Shown: positions 50,996-59,958 of the stretch, piece after piece
Numbering within the stretch: the first letter of the stretch is position 1
Layout: every line of letters begins with the position of its first letter
Assembly (NCBI RefSeq): GCF_001687325.1
Contig: NZ_LZRD01000006.1
Location: forward strand, 248,001-312,000
Length of the DNA: 64,000 nt
Source: Streptomyces sp. PTY087I2
GTDB lineage: Bacteria; Actinomycetota; Actinomycetes; Streptomycetales; Streptomycetaceae
Reading direction: 5' to 3'
Notes under the pieces: generated by a model
Database searches by the model: none
The model's input: the letters and a program-made list of their open reading frames with translations, nothing else
Told to the model about the DNA's origin: nothing
Made by a program: the position numbers and the translations under genes

Positions 50996-51606
50996 ACGCC
51001 TCTCCTCCCGGCGGCGCACCGGGCGAGGGCCGCTACGGCGAGACGTACTTCCGCCCCGACCGGGCGGGGGAGGCGGAGCGCATCGACTTCGGTGCGCCGG
51101 CCTACGACGACATCACCATGGCCCGGCTACGGGCGCTCGGCGCCGGACCCGGATGGCACTGCCTCGACATCGGAGCCGGAACGGGCACCGTATCCCGTCG
51201 GCTGCTGGGCGAGGCCGGGGTGGCGAGCGTGCTCGCCGTGGACCGCGACGTACGGTTCCTGGACGCACGCCCCGCCCCCGGCCTCCGGACGCTTCAAGCA
51301 GACGTCACCGCCCCCGACTTCGCCCCCCGGCACCTTTCAGCTCGTGCACGTGCGCTTCGTTCTGATGCATCTGCCCGAGCGGGACCGCCTGATCGGCACG
51401 TTCGCCGAACTCCTCGTGCCCGGCGGCGTACTGGTGCTCAGCGACGCGGTCGACCTGACGAGCGAGCGGACACCGACCACCCCGTACACCACGGCGATGC
51501 GAGTATCGACGACGCGGTCCGGTGCGTGGAGAGCGACGCGTGCGCCGCGCTGTCGGCCGGGATGCTCACGGCGTGGGGGCAGAAAACCCGAGGGCCCACG
51601 GGCTGA
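50992..51606 (+). pseudogene. Decayed SAM-dependent methyltransferase (frameshift and internal deletion)
   Basis: The first ~110 codons read as a class I methyltransferase: YGETYFRPDRAGEAERIDFG, then CLDIGAGTGTVSRRLLGEAG (SAM motif I) and VLAVDRDVRFLDA. At a run of six C near 51327-51332 the frame is lost. One base fewer restores GTFQLVHVRFVLMHLPERDR and LLVPGGVLVLSDAVDL. A second frame change near 51500 returns to DDAVRCVESDACAALSAGML ending TAWGQK, a typical methyltransferase C-terminus. About 80 residues expected before that end are missing. Two lesions make sequencing error alone unlikely. Confidence 0.7.
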
Positions 51607-51709
51607 CCGCACGGGCCGCTCCTGGACCGGCCGCCCGGACCCGGCTCCGTACGATCGGCTCGTTTATGCTCCCGCTGGGGGGAGGGCGAACCGGAAGGCA
51701 TGCTGAAAC

Positions 51710-52336
51710 ATGACAGGGCAACGCGACCGTTGGGCGGAACTGACCGGTGGACAGGCGGGGGAGGAGTACGCGCGGCGATTCGCCCGGCTCGCCGCATCGG
51801 GCCATGACGTCCACGGTGAAGCCACCTTCTGCACCGCGTTGCTGAAGCCCGGGGCCCGGGTGCTCGACGCGGGCTGCGGCACCGGCCGCATCGCGATCCG
51901 GCTCGCCGAACTGGGCCACCACTGCACCGGCGTGGACGTCGACGCCTCGATGCTGGCCGTCGCCCGCCGCGAGGCGCCCGCCCAGGACTGGCTCCTCGGC
52001 GACCTGGCCCGGCTGGACACCCTCGGCCTGGATACCGACTTCGACCTGGTGCTCGCCGCCGGCAACGTCATCCCTCTGCTCGCCCCCGGCACCGGAGCGA
52101 CCGTCGTCGGGCAACTGGCCGCCGTACTGCGCCCGGGCGGTCTCCTGGTCACGGGCATGGGACTGGACGCGGCCCACCTGCCGCTGGCGGAAGCGCCGGT
52201 GACCCTCGCCGAGTTCGACCAGTGGTGCACCCGGGCCGGACTGACCTTGCGGCAGCGGTACGCGACCTGGAGCGGCGACCCCTACAGCGACGGCGGCGGC
52301 TATGCGGTCAGCATGCACGCCCGCCCGGCCCCCTGA
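51710..52336 (+). CDS. Class I SAM-dependent methyltransferase
   Basis: This intact 208-aa methyltransferase has motif I ARVLDAGCGTGRIAIRLAEL, acidic ribose-binding GVDVDASMLAVARR, the DWLLGDLARLDTL adenine-site region, DFDLVLAAGNVIPLL and LRPGGLLVTGMG. The C-terminus YATWSGDPYSDGGGYAVSMH is usual for this small actinobacterial family. The substrate is unknown. GGAAGG is upstream at 11 nt. It ends 4 bp from the convergent GNAT gene. Confidence 0.85.
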   Translation: MTGQRDRWAELTGGQAGEEYARRFARLAASGHDVHGEATFCTALLKPGARVLDAGCGTGRIAIRLAELGHHCTGVDVDASMLAVARREAPAQDWLLGDLARLDTLGLDTDFDLVLAAGNVIPLLAPGTGATVVGQLAAVLRPGGLLVTGMGLDAAHLPLAEAPVTLAEFDQWCTRAGLTLRQRYATWSGDPYSDGGGYAVSMHARPAP

Positions 52337-52340
52337 CCCC

Positions 52341-52892
52341 TCACGGGTGGTGTGGCGCGATCGGGCGCCACGCGCCGAACCACTGCTCCGCGCCGAACTC
52401 CTCGAACCGCGCCACCTCGGTGAAACCCAGCTTCAGCGCGAGGCGCGCGGAGGGGACGTTGGCGACCTGGGTGCAGAGCGCCACCGGCTCACCGGGGCGC
52501 GCGGCGGCGAACCAGTCGAGCGCGGCGGCGCATGCCTCGGCGGCATACCCCGACCCCCATGCCTCCGGCAGGAACATGTAGCCGAGTTCGGTGCAGTCGC
52601 CGTCCGGACGGAGCCGGCCCGGACGCTCGGCGTCCCGCTGTTCCAGCGTGACCGTGCCGATCATCGCGCCGTCGAGCTCCACGACGAAGACTCCGGGCCG
52701 TCGCCCCGGCACTTCGGGGACTGCGCGTTCGAGCTCATCCCGCGGGTGGGGGCCACCGAGGTAGGCGTGCACCTCCGGCGAAGCGAACAGCTCGACGAAC
52801 GCCGCACGGTCCCGGGCCTCGGACTCACGGAGTACGAGCCGGGCGGTTCTGATCGGGGCAGGCGGCCAGATGAACGATGAGAGTCCCGTCAT
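52341..52892 (-). CDS. GNAT N-acetyltransferase (RimJ/RimL type)
   Basis: The 183-aa protein reads PIRTARLVLRESEARDRAAF at the start and has the acetyl-CoA loop YMFLPEAWGSGYAAEACAAA, then ALCTQVANVPSARLALKLGF. It probably acetylates a protein N-terminus or small amine. The ATG at 52892 lacks a good Shine-Dalgarno; a GTG seven codons upstream is an alternative. Confidence 0.82.
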   Translation of the reverse strand: MTGLSSFIWPPAPIRTARLVLRESEARDRAAFVELFASPEVHAYLGGPHPRDELERAVPEVPGRRPGVFVVELDGAMIGTVTLEQRDAERPGRLRPDGDCTELGYMFLPEAWGSGYAAEACAAALDWFAAARPGEPVALCTQVANVPSARLALKLGFTEVARFEEFGAEQWFGAWRPIAPHHP

Positions 52893-52947
52893 GGCGGGGA
52901 ATCTATCGCACACGTGTGCGCGGGTGAGGGTGGCCGCACGGCCCCGG

Positions 52948-53889
52948 TCACCAGGCGTCGATCACCGGAACACCGGGGTCGTGCCGCCGCCAGGCCTCGT
53001 CGAGGTGTCTCAGCCGGTGCGCGGCGGCGATGCCGTACAGCGCCGCGACCTTGCCGTCGCCGACGTCGAACGCCACGGCCCCCACGACCCGTTCGCCGAC
53101 CACGGCGATCACGGCCGGAGAGCCGTTGACCCGCGCGACGTACATCGTCGCCGGGCCACCGGCCAGCCGACGCTTCGCCGGGGTCGGCTTGAACCCGGCC
53201 CGTACGAACGAGGCGACCCGCTCCGGCGTCCGGTACCGCAGCAGCCGCTTTGCCAGCCCCGCACCGTCCGAGACCGCCGTCACGTCGTCCGTGAGCAGCG
53301 CCACCAGCCGGTCCGTGCGCCCCGACGTGGCGGCGGCGAGGAACTCCTCGACCACCCGGCGCGCCGCCGCGGGGTCGGCCGCGCCACCGGAGCGACGGCG
53401 TTCGCCGGCGAGCCGGGTACGGGCCCGGTGGGCGTGCTGCTGGCTCGCCGCCTCCGTGATGTCGAGGATCGCGGCGATCTCGGCATGGCTGTACGCGAAG
53501 GCCTCCCGCAGGACATACACGGCCCGCTCGTTTGGCGAAAGGCGCTCGACGAGGGTCAGCACGGCCAGGGACACCGACTCCCGCTGCTCGAACGTGTCGG
53601 CGGGGCCGAGCATCGGATCCCCGTCGAGGAGCGGTTCGGGCAGCCACGCGCCGGCCGTACGCTCGTGACGCGCCTGCGCCGAACGGAGCCGGTCGAGGCA
53701 GACATGGGTGAGGACCTTGGTCAGCCACGCCTCCGGCACCTCGACCCGTTCGCGGTCGGCGGCCTGCCATCGCAGGAACGTGTCCTGCACGGCGTCCTCC
53801 GCGTCGGCCGCCGACCCGAGCAGCCGGTACGCGAGCGAGGCCAGCCTCCCCCGGCCGGCCTCGAACGTCTCGACCGCTGCGCTCTCCAT
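52948..53889 (-). CDS. ECF41-type sigma factor with SnoaL-like C-terminal domain
   Basis: The 313-aa protein has sigma region 2 (ASLAYRLLGSAADAEDAVQD, TFLRWQ) and region 4 (LSPNERAVYVLREAFAYSHA, EIAAILDITEAASQQHAHRA). The linker motif WLPEPL at 82-87 is the ECF41 signature. Residues ~185-313 form a SnoaL/NTF2-like domain with RVNGSPAVIAVV, which tunes sigma activity in place of an anti-sigma factor. It lies 38 bp downstream of an FAD oxidoreductase on the same strand, the usual ECF41 partner arrangement. Confidence 0.9.
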   Translation of the reverse strand: MESAAVETFEAGRGRLASLAYRLLGSAADAEDAVQDTFLRWQAADRERVEVPEAWLTKVLTHVCLDRLRSAQARHERTAGAWLPEPLLDGDPMLGPADTFEQRESVSLAVLTLVERLSPNERAVYVLREAFAYSHAEIAAILDITEAASQQHAHRARTRLAGERRRSGGAADPAAARRVVEEFLAAATSGRTDRLVALLTDDVTAVSDGAGLAKRLLRYRTPERVASFVRAGFKPTPAKRRLAGGPATMYVARVNGSPAVIAVVGERVVGAVAFDVGDGKVAALYGIAAAHRLRHLDEAWRRHDPGVPVIDAW

Positions 53890-53927
53890 GCGAAACACCC
53901 TAGGTGTGCTGTCCCGGGACGACGCAC

Positions 53928-55127
53928 CTATGCGGCGACCCGCACAGCGGCCCGGTCGGACGCCCGGTCCAGCCGCCGCCTGCGCTTCGGCAGGCCGAAG
54001 GCCGGGTGGGCGATCCCCCACTCGGCCCCCTTGAGAATTCCCGACTTGAGGCGCGCGGCCTTCCGGCCGCCCAGGTGCCAGGACTTCGACCGGACGTCAT
54101 CGCCGACCATCTGGAAGATGGCGTCCCGGCGGCCGAGGCTGATGTGGTTGCCGTAGTACTTCAGCCCGGTGGTCGGCACCTCGTCGCCCGTCAGACGCGC
54201 GATGATCGCGCCGGTCGCCTGCATGGTGGTGAACCCGGCCGAGGCGCAGGACATCGGCAGGGGCCGGCCGTTCTCCCCGATCGCGTAGGCGCAGTCGCCG
54301 GCGGCGTAGACGTCCGGGTGCGAGACCGAGCGCATGGACCGGTCGACGACGATCTGCCCGGTCGCGGCGACCTCCAGGCCGGCGGCGGCCGCGATCGGAT
54401 GCACGGCGAACCCGGCCGACCACACGGTCACATCGGCCGGAAGGACCGTACCGTCGGCGGTGACCGCCCGGGCCGGCTCGACGGCCGCCACGGCGGTGTG
54501 CTCGTGCACGGTGACGCCGAGCCGGTCGAAGGCTGCCCGCAGATGGCGGCGGGCCTTGGGGGAGAGCCAGGCGCCCAGCTCACCACGGGCGGCGAGCGCG
54601 ACCGAGAGACCGGGCCGCGACTCGGCCAGCTCGGTCGCGGTCTCGATGCCGGTCAGCCCCTCGCCGACGACCAGGACGGACCCGCCCTCCCCGAGGCCGT
54701 CCAGGCGCTCGCGCAGACGCAGCGCCGAGCCCAGACCGGTCACGTCGAAGGCGTACTCGGCCACGCCGGGGACACCGTGGTGGGCGGCGGAGCTGCCGAG
54801 CGCGTAGAGGAGGGTGTCGTAGGGCAGTTCCCCGGGCCCGTCCTCGCCGGTCACGGCGACCGTCCGGCGCTCGGGGTCGAGACCGGTCACGCGGGCCAGG
54901 CGCAGCCGCACCCCGGTGCCCGCGAACACGTCGGCGAGCTTCCGGCGCGCGATGTCCTGCCCTGCCGCCACCTGGTGGAGCCGCATCCGCTCGACGAAGT
55001 CGGGTGCGGCGTTGACGACGGTGACCTCGGTGTCGGCGGGGGAGAGCCGACGGGCCAGATTCCCGGCGGCGAAGGCCCCGGCGTACCCGGCGCCGAGTAC
55101 GACGATGCGGTGCTTCATGGGCGTCAT
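53928..55127 (-). CDS. FAD-dependent NAD(P)H oxidoreductase (NDH-2-like)
   Basis: The 399-aa flavoprotein has an N-terminal FAD site RIVVLGAGYAGAFAAGNLAR, a second dinucleotide site VLVVGEGLTGIETATELAES, and the FAD-contact block HPDVYAAGDCAYAIGENGRP. SCASAGFTTMQATGAIIARL follows and a basic C-terminal tail (LPKRRRRLDRASDRA) closes it. It resembles type II NADH dehydrogenases and probably passes electrons to a quinone or small acceptor. It is the expected target of the ECF41 factor downstream. AGGAG precedes the ATG. Confidence 0.88.
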   Translation of the reverse strand: MTPMKHRIVVLGAGYAGAFAAGNLARRLSPADTEVTVVNAAPDFVERMRLHQVAAGQDIARRKLADVFAGTGVRLRLARVTGLDPERRTVAVTGEDGPGELPYDTLLYALGSSAAHHGVPGVAEYAFDVTGLGSALRLRERLDGLGEGGSVLVVGEGLTGIETATELAESRPGLSVALAARGELGAWLSPKARRHLRAAFDRLGVTVHEHTAVAAVEPARAVTADGTVLPADVTVWSAGFAVHPIAAAAGLEVAATGQIVVDRSMRSVSHPDVYAAGDCAYAIGENGRPLPMSCASAGFTTMQATGAIIARLTGDEVPTTGLKYYGNHISLGRRDAIFQMVGDDVRSKSWHLGGRKAARLKSGILKGAEWGIAHPAFGLPKRRRRLDRASDRAAVRVAA

Positions 55128-55158
55128 GACGGGCTCCTGTCTCGTTCGCGTACCCCTT

Positions 55159-55186
55159 GAACGGGACAGGAGCCCGATTGCTGACA
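55159..55186 (-). promoter_or_regulatory. Candidate ECF41-type promoter
   Basis: On the minus strand TGTCAGC (55186-55180) is followed after ~16 nt by CGTTC (55163-55159). This resembles the ECF41 consensus I recall (TGTCACA, then CGTC). It lies 32-59 bp upstream of the oxidoreductase start, which would make the oxidoreductase and sigma genes autoregulated. Confidence 0.5.
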
Positions 55187-55206
55187 GGACGCAGATGTGA
55201 TCCAGG

Positions 55207-56412
55207 TCACTCGGTTGCGGTGGAGGTGGCGCGGGTGCCCCGGAACGGGTCCGGCACCGCCCCTGTCCAGCGGTGCAGCACCGCGCGGCCCGTCTGGAGC
55301 GTCGTCCCCCCGGAGTCGACCGTGCCGGCCTCGGCCACGTAATAGCGGCCGTCGTCCAGCGAGACCAGACCGTACTGGCCGCCCGACTCGTAGCCGTACA
55401 CCCCGGACGGCTCGTGGTGCAGCCCGCGCGGGAGGAGCGAGACGATACGGCCGGACTCGGGGCGCGGCTGCCCCTTCACCTCGCCCCGGCGGGCGGGTTT
55501 CGAGCCGTCCAGCACATAGAGGGAGTAGTTGGGGAAGGCCGTCTTCTTGCCCTTGTACACGGCCATCAGCCAGTTGCCGCTGTCCGCGTCGTACTCCAGG
55601 TTCTGGACCCCGTAGGTGGTGTTGCCGGTGTAGGCGAAGAACTTGCCGGCGGGGGCGGCGGGGCCGCTGGTGTGCAGCGCGTCCTCGCTGAGCGGCCGCT
55701 CGTACTTCCGCCAGTCGCGTACGTCGTACTGGAGCAGCACCTGGTGGTCGTTGTCGGTGCGGGTGGTGTTGGAGTACACCCCGTACGCGACCGTGAGCCG
55801 CCCGCCGCCCCTGCCGTTCAGATCGGGACCGAAAGCGACGCCGTCGATCCCGCTGCACCCGTAGCGGTGGTCGGGGGTGTTGCCGGTGTCGCCGTCGAAG
55901 ACCCCGTCGCCGTTCATGTCGGCGGTGTAGTCCCGCACGACCTCCCGGAGATGGACGGTGGAGAGCACATCGGTGGTCCGGGCGTCCATGTTCATCCGGG
56001 TGATCCGGGACCCGTCGAAGATCGCGACGTAGAAGGCCTGGGCCGCCTTGTACTCCAAGGAGCCGTAGACCCGGCCGTCCGCGCTGTTGAAGTCCAGATC
56101 GCCCAGATGCCCGGTGAGACCGGTGACCGAACCGATCGGTCTGCCCGCCAGGTCGGTCTTGACCAGCAGATTGGTGAAGGAGAAGTACATATGGCCCCGA
56201 CGGCGGTCGATGGCCGTGCCCTGGAGATGCCCGGACGCCCAGGCCCCGCCGTCCACGGAAGCGGGCAGACCGACGGGGGCGGACGGGGACGGCGACGAGG
56301 TTGGGGACGGCGTACGGGTCTGGGCCGTGGCCCCGCCCGTCACCAGAAGGGCCGACGCGACGACGGTGGACAGGAACAGGGTGGCGACACGGGCGCGTGC
56401 TCGGCTTCGCAT
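55207..56412 (-). CDS. Secreted protein with an EF-hand-like loop, function unknown
   Basis: The 401-aa protein has a signal peptide (VATLFLSTVVASALLVTGGA) followed by a Thr/Ser/Pro-rich linker. The body looks like a beta-propeller: repeated short blocks such as AIDRRRGHMYFSFTNLLVKT, DLDFNSADGRVYGSLEYKAA and NLEYDADSGNWLMAVYKGKK. DMNGDGVFDGDTG is a calcium-binding DxNxDG loop. There is no catalytic motif I recognise. GGAGGAACC precedes the ATG, indicating strong translation. It is close to the sugar permease gene (58 bp) on the same strand and may be its last operon member. Confidence 0.7.
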   Translation of the reverse strand: MRSRARARVATLFLSTVVASALLVTGGATAQTRTPSPTSSPSPSAPVGLPASVDGGAWASGHLQGTAIDRRRGHMYFSFTNLLVKTDLAGRPIGSVTGLTGHLGDLDFNSADGRVYGSLEYKAAQAFYVAIFDGSRITRMNMDARTTDVLSTVHLREVVRDYTADMNGDGVFDGDTGNTPDHRYGCSGIDGVAFGPDLNGRGGGRLTVAYGVYSNTTRTDNDHQVLLQYDVRDWRKYERPLSEDALHTSGPAAPAGKFFAYTGNTTYGVQNLEYDADSGNWLMAVYKGKKTAFPNYSLYVLDGSKPARRGEVKGQPRPESGRIVSLLPRGLHHEPSGVYGYESGGQYGLVSLDDGRYYVAEAGTVDSGGTTLQTGRAVLHRWTGAVPDPFRGTRATSTATE

Positions 56413-56470
56413 GGTTCCTCCGAGATCGTGATCCTGGGGTGTGCGGGCGTTGCCGGATACGAACGGTGTC

Positions 56471-57727
56471 TCAGGCCCTGCCGTGCGAGACCCGCGAACG
56501 CCGGGCAACCGCGTCCAGCGACACCGCCAGGAGCAATACCCCGCCGGTGACCATGAAGCGGTAGGCGGAGTCGAGATTCAGCAGAGTGAGTCCACTGGAG
56601 ATCGACTGGATCACGAGTACGCCGAGCAGCGCGGCGAACGCGGTGCCCCGGCCGCCGAACAGGCTGGTGCCGCCGATGACGGCCGCGGCGATCGCGTTGA
56701 GATTGACGTCACCGCCGCCGCTGCTCTGATTGGCCGCGGCGAGGCGCGAGGCGGAGAGCATCCCGCCGACGCAGGCGAGCGTCGTGCACAGCACGAACGC
56801 GGTGGTCAGGACGGCCTTCACATTGACGCCCGCGCGCCGGGCGGCCTCCATGTTGCCGCCGACCGCGTACATCGACTTGCCGAACGAGGTGCGGGACAGG
56901 ACGTAGTGCAGCACCAGCACCAGGCCCAGGAAGAACACGAACATCCAGCCCACCCCACGGTCCCGGTTGAGATACCAGACCGCGGCGCCGAGCCCGGCCA
57001 GCAGCGCCAGGCTCCGCGCGACGAGCAGACGCCGTGACGTGGCCGCGAGACCCGCCCGGCGGCGCTCCGCGGCGCGGGCGGCCCCGGTCGCGTACAGCAC
57101 CGCCGCGCCCACCACGACCAGCGTGTATGCCAGCCAGGGCGGCAGGAACTGGAGCTGGGCGAAGGTCACGAGACCCGAGTCGAAGGGCAGGTTGATCGAG
57201 CCCTTGGGCCCGAGAATCCACAGCTGCACGCCGAGGAACCCGAGGAGACCGCCGAGCGTGATGACGAAGCTCGGCACCCCGATCCGGTTGTGGACCTGGG
57301 CGTAGAACCAGCCGATCAGAGCCGCGAGGGCCAGCGACGCGGTGACGGCGAGCCAGGCGGGCAGTCCCCGGTCCACGAAGAGGACCGCCAGGACGGCGGC
57401 GCTGAGTCCGCTGACCGAGCCGACCGACAGATCGATCTGGCCGACGAGGAGGACGCAGACGACACCCAGGGCGATGATGCCGACCGGCACGCTCTCCAGG
57501 GCGAGGTTGGTGAGGTTCGCGCTCGAAAGGAAGACGGGGTTGAGGATCTGCATGACGACCCAGATCACGACGAGCCCGGCGAGGACGGGCAGGAGGCCGA
57601 GGTCGCCGCCGCGCAGCCGGTCCGACACCACCCGCCGCCGACTCCGCGCCCAGCCGGACCAGGTGGCCTGCTTGCGGGGCCCGGAGTGGGCGAGTTCCGG
57701 GCTCGTGACAGCGGCCGGCTCGGTCAT
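56471..57727 (-). CDS. Sugar ABC transporter permease (ribose/xylose type)
   Basis: The 418-aa membrane protein has ~10 hydrophobic helices and the BPD_transp_2 signatures VVCVLLVGQIDLSVGSVSGL, FVITLGGLLGF, GKSMYAVGGNMEAARRAGVN and AIAAAVIGGTSLFGGRGTAF. Length and order match XylH/RbsC permeases; one such protein forms the channel as a homodimer. It starts by ATGA overlap with the ATPase gene. Confidence 0.9.
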   Translation of the reverse strand: MTEPAAVTSPELAHSGPRKQATWSGWARSRRRVVSDRLRGGDLGLLPVLAGLVVIWVVMQILNPVFLSSANLTNLALESVPVGIIALGVVCVLLVGQIDLSVGSVSGLSAAVLAVLFVDRGLPAWLAVTASLALAALIGWFYAQVHNRIGVPSFVITLGGLLGFLGVQLWILGPKGSINLPFDSGLVTFAQLQFLPPWLAYTLVVVGAAVLYATGAARAAERRRAGLAATSRRLLVARSLALLAGLGAAVWYLNRDRGVGWMFVFFLGLVLVLHYVLSRTSFGKSMYAVGGNMEAARRAGVNVKAVLTTAFVLCTTLACVGGMLSASRLAAANQSSGGGDVNLNAIAAAVIGGTSLFGGRGTAFAALLGVLVIQSISSGLTLLNLDSAYRFMVTGGVLLLAVSLDAVARRSRVSHGRA

Positions 57728-58686
57728 GATGCGTCCCCCTTGTGCGCCGCTTCCGCTCCACTGCCGGCTGCCCGTCCGCCCGCGTCCCGGCTGTCCGGAC
57801 CGCCGTCAGGACCGTCCACGTCAGGACCGTCCGCGCCCGGGCTGTCCGCGCCCGGGCTGTCCGCGTCCCGTACGGCCCGGTCGTTGACGCCCCGCTCCCG
57901 CCCGGCGCGGCGGCTGACCACGTTGTCCGTCGCTCCGGTGATGGCGGCCACCAGGTCCGCCGCCGTCGCCTCGGCCGCGTCGAAGACGCCGTTGTTGCGG
58001 CCGAGCCGCAGGACGGCCACGGTGTCGGCGACGGCCCGCACATCGGCCATGTTGTGGCTGACCATGATGACGCCGAGGCCGCGCTCCCTCAGCCGCTCGA
58101 TCAGGTTGAGCACCTCCGCCGTCTGCGCCACCCCCAGCGCGGCCGTCGGCTCGTCGAGGATGATCACCTTGGGGTCGCCCAGCAGGGTCCGCGCGATGGC
58201 CACCGTCTGCCGCTGGCCGCCGGACAGGGCCGCGACCGGGACACGTACCGAGGGGATCTTCGCCGACAGCTCCCCGAGAAGAGCGCGGGAGCGGACCTCC
58301 ATGGCCACCTCGTCCAGCCGGAGCCCGCGCAACTCCCGTCCGAGGAAGAGGTTTTCGACGACGTTCAGGTTCTCGCACAGGGCGAGGTCCTGGAACACGG
58401 TCGCGATGCCGAGCCGCTGCGCGGTGGCGGGGGAGGGGATGGAAACCGTCCCGTGGTCGAAACCGACGGTTCCGGCGTCCGGCTGGTGCACCCCGGAGAG
58501 AACTTTCACCAGGGTGGACTTCCCCGCGCCGTTGTCGCCGACCAGGGCGACGACCTGACCCGCGAAGACGTCGAGGTCGACATCGGTGAGGGCCGCTACG
58601 GCGCCGAAGGACTTGCTGATCCCACGGAGCGAGAGCAGCGGGCCTCCTGACGGCTCGTGAGGGGAGGGCAAGGACTCAGCGGTCAT
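57724..58686 (-). CDS. Sugar ABC transporter ATP-binding protein, single cassette
   Basis: The 320-aa ATPase has Walker A VALVGDNGAGKSTLVKVLSG, Q loop TVFQDLALCENLNVVENLFL, signature ALSGGQRQTVAIARTLL, Walker B KVIILDEPTAALG and the switch His in VIMVSHNMADV. Most ribose-type systems have two fused cassettes (~500 aa); this has one, as in XylG-like/FrcA proteins. A disordered acidic tail (~265-320) carries DSPGA/DGPDG repeats. It couples ATP hydrolysis to the permease encoded next. Confidence 0.9.
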   Translation of the reverse strand: MTAESLPSPHEPSGGPLLSLRGISKSFGAVAALTDVDLDVFAGQVVALVGDNGAGKSTLVKVLSGVHQPDAGTVGFDHGTVSIPSPATAQRLGIATVFQDLALCENLNVVENLFLGRELRGLRLDEVAMEVRSRALLGELSAKIPSVRVPVAALSGGQRQTVAIARTLLGDPKVIILDEPTAALGVAQTAEVLNLIERLRERGLGVIMVSHNMADVRAVADTVAVLRLGRNNGVFDAAEATAADLVAAITGATDNVVSRRAGRERGVNDRAVRDADSPGADSPGADGPDVDGPDGGPDSRDAGGRAAGSGAEAAHKGDAS

Positions 58687-58716
58687 GACCGGCCTTCCGA
58701 GGCAGGCGCGCAGACG

Positions 58717-58740
58717 GGCAGACAGGCAGACAGGCAGACA
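58717..58740. repeat. Three tandem GGCAGACA units
   Basis: The 8-mer GGCAGACA is repeated exactly three times at 58717-58740 and followed by GAGAGAGG. It lies in the 84-bp gap between the binding-protein and ATPase genes and may be a slippage product. Confidence 0.6.
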
Positions 58741-58770
58741 GAGAGAGGGGGGCGGGGAGGCGTCCGGCGA

Positions 58771-59850
58771 CTACGTGATGCCCGCCTCGGCACAGGCGGC
58801 CGCGTACGTCCCCGTGCACACCTCGGGGGCCTTCAGCGGCTTCCCGTCGCCCACCAGAACCTCCGCGATGTTCTCGCGGGTGACCACGGTGGGGGTGAAG
58901 AGTTCCGAGGGGGTGTCGAAGAGGGTGGTGTCGCCCTTGGGCTTCTTCCCCTGGGCGAAGGAGAACGCGGCGACGGCCGCGGCTTCCGCGACGGTCTTGA
59001 TGGGCTTGGAGATGGTGTTGTACTGATCGCCCTTGACGATCCGCTGGGCGGCGGCGAGTTCGGCGTCGTTCCCGGTCACCGGCGGCACGGTCACTCCGGC
59101 CGCCTTGAACGCGGCGATGGAACCGCCGCCCGTGCCGTCGTTGGCGGCCACCACTCCGGCGATCTTTCCCGGGAACTTGGCTATCTGGCCGCTGACCCAG
59201 CTCTGCGCCTTCCCCGGCTCCCAGGCCGGGGTGTCGTACTCGGCCAGAAGCTTGAACCCGCTGGAGTCGACCGCGCTGTGGATGCCCTTCTTGATCAGGC
59301 CCGCCGCCGCGTCGGTCGGCGATCCGTTGACCTGGAGGAGGCCGCCCTCGGCCGAGCTGGCCTTGAGATGGTCCACCAGCGACTGGCCGATCATGGCGCC
59401 GATCTTCTCGTTGTCGAAGGAGACGTAGTAGTCCGCCTTCACCGCCGGGATCGGCCGGTCGTACGCGATGACGGGGACCCCTCGCCCCTGTGCCGTACGG
59501 ACGGTGCTGGCCGCGGCGGCGGAGTCGACCGGGTCGATCACGATGACGTCGGCGCCCTGCGCGAGAGCGGAGTCGGCCTGCTGCTGTTGCTTCGCGGCGT
59601 CACCGCCCGCGTTCTGGTAGAGCACCTCGCAACCGCCGCACAGATCCTTCACCTTGGCCTTGAAGAGCGGCGCGTCGTACAACTCGTAGCGGGTGGAGGC
59701 GATATCGGGCATCAGGAAGGCGATCTTCGCGTCCTCCGGCGACTTGCCCTTCGAGCTGTTGGGCGCCTTCGTCGAACAGGCGGCGGCGGAGACGATCACC
59801 GTCATCACCGACAGAGCCGCGGCAAACGATCTGACAGAGCGTTGCTTCAC
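58771..59850 (-). CDS. Sugar ABC transporter substrate-binding lipoprotein (ribose type)
   Basis: The 359-aa protein starts at GTG with a lipoprotein signal ending VSAAACS. The periplasmic-binding fold shows KIAFLMPDIASTRYELYDAP, VLYQNAGGDAAKQQQQADSA, ADVIVIDPVDSAAAASTVRT, PVIAYDRPI and AGVVAANDGTGGGSIAAFKA, typical of XylF/RbsB-type proteins for pentoses and related polyols. It precedes the ATPase and permease genes. The promoter region carries AT-rich half-sites that match the palindrome at 62690. Confidence 0.9.
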   Translation of the reverse strand: MKQRSVRSFAAALSVMTVIVSAAACSTKAPNSSKGKSPEDAKIAFLMPDIASTRYELYDAPLFKAKVKDLCGGCEVLYQNAGGDAAKQQQQADSALAQGADVIVIDPVDSAAAASTVRTAQGRGVPVIAYDRPIPAVKADYYVSFDNEKIGAMIGQSLVDHLKASSAEGGLLQVNGSPTDAAAGLIKKGIHSAVDSSGFKLLAEYDTPAWEPGKAQSWVSGQIAKFPGKIAGVVAANDGTGGGSIAAFKAAGVTVPPVTGNDAELAAAQRIVKGDQYNTISKPIKTVAEAAAVAAFSFAQGKKPKGDTTLFDTPSELFTPTVVTRENIAEVLVGDGKPLKAPEVCTGTYAAACAEAGIT

Positions 59851-59891
59851 TGGAATCTCCCGGTCTTCAGGCGGAGAGCCTCCTTCGCGTC

Positions 59892-59943
59892 AAATTAACA
59901 GCGAGCATGTTATGAGTGTCAATGGTCATGTCATAAATAACAG
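59892..59943. promoter_or_regulatory. AT-rich operator region of the ribose-type importer
   Basis: AAATTAACAG (59892-59901) and AATAACAG (59936-59943) match half of the palindrome CTGTTAAATTTAACAG found at 62690-62705. Between them TTATGA (59910-59915) and TCATAA (59931-59936) form an inverted repeat. The region lies 40-95 bp upstream of the binding-protein start, consistent with control by the same DeoR regulator. Confidence 0.5.
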
Positions 59944-59958
59944 AACGGGTGGGGGCGC

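Noticed and set aside
58717..58740. CRISPR-like or microsatellite array
   Set aside because: There are only three contiguous 8-bp units without spacers and no cas genes in the window.
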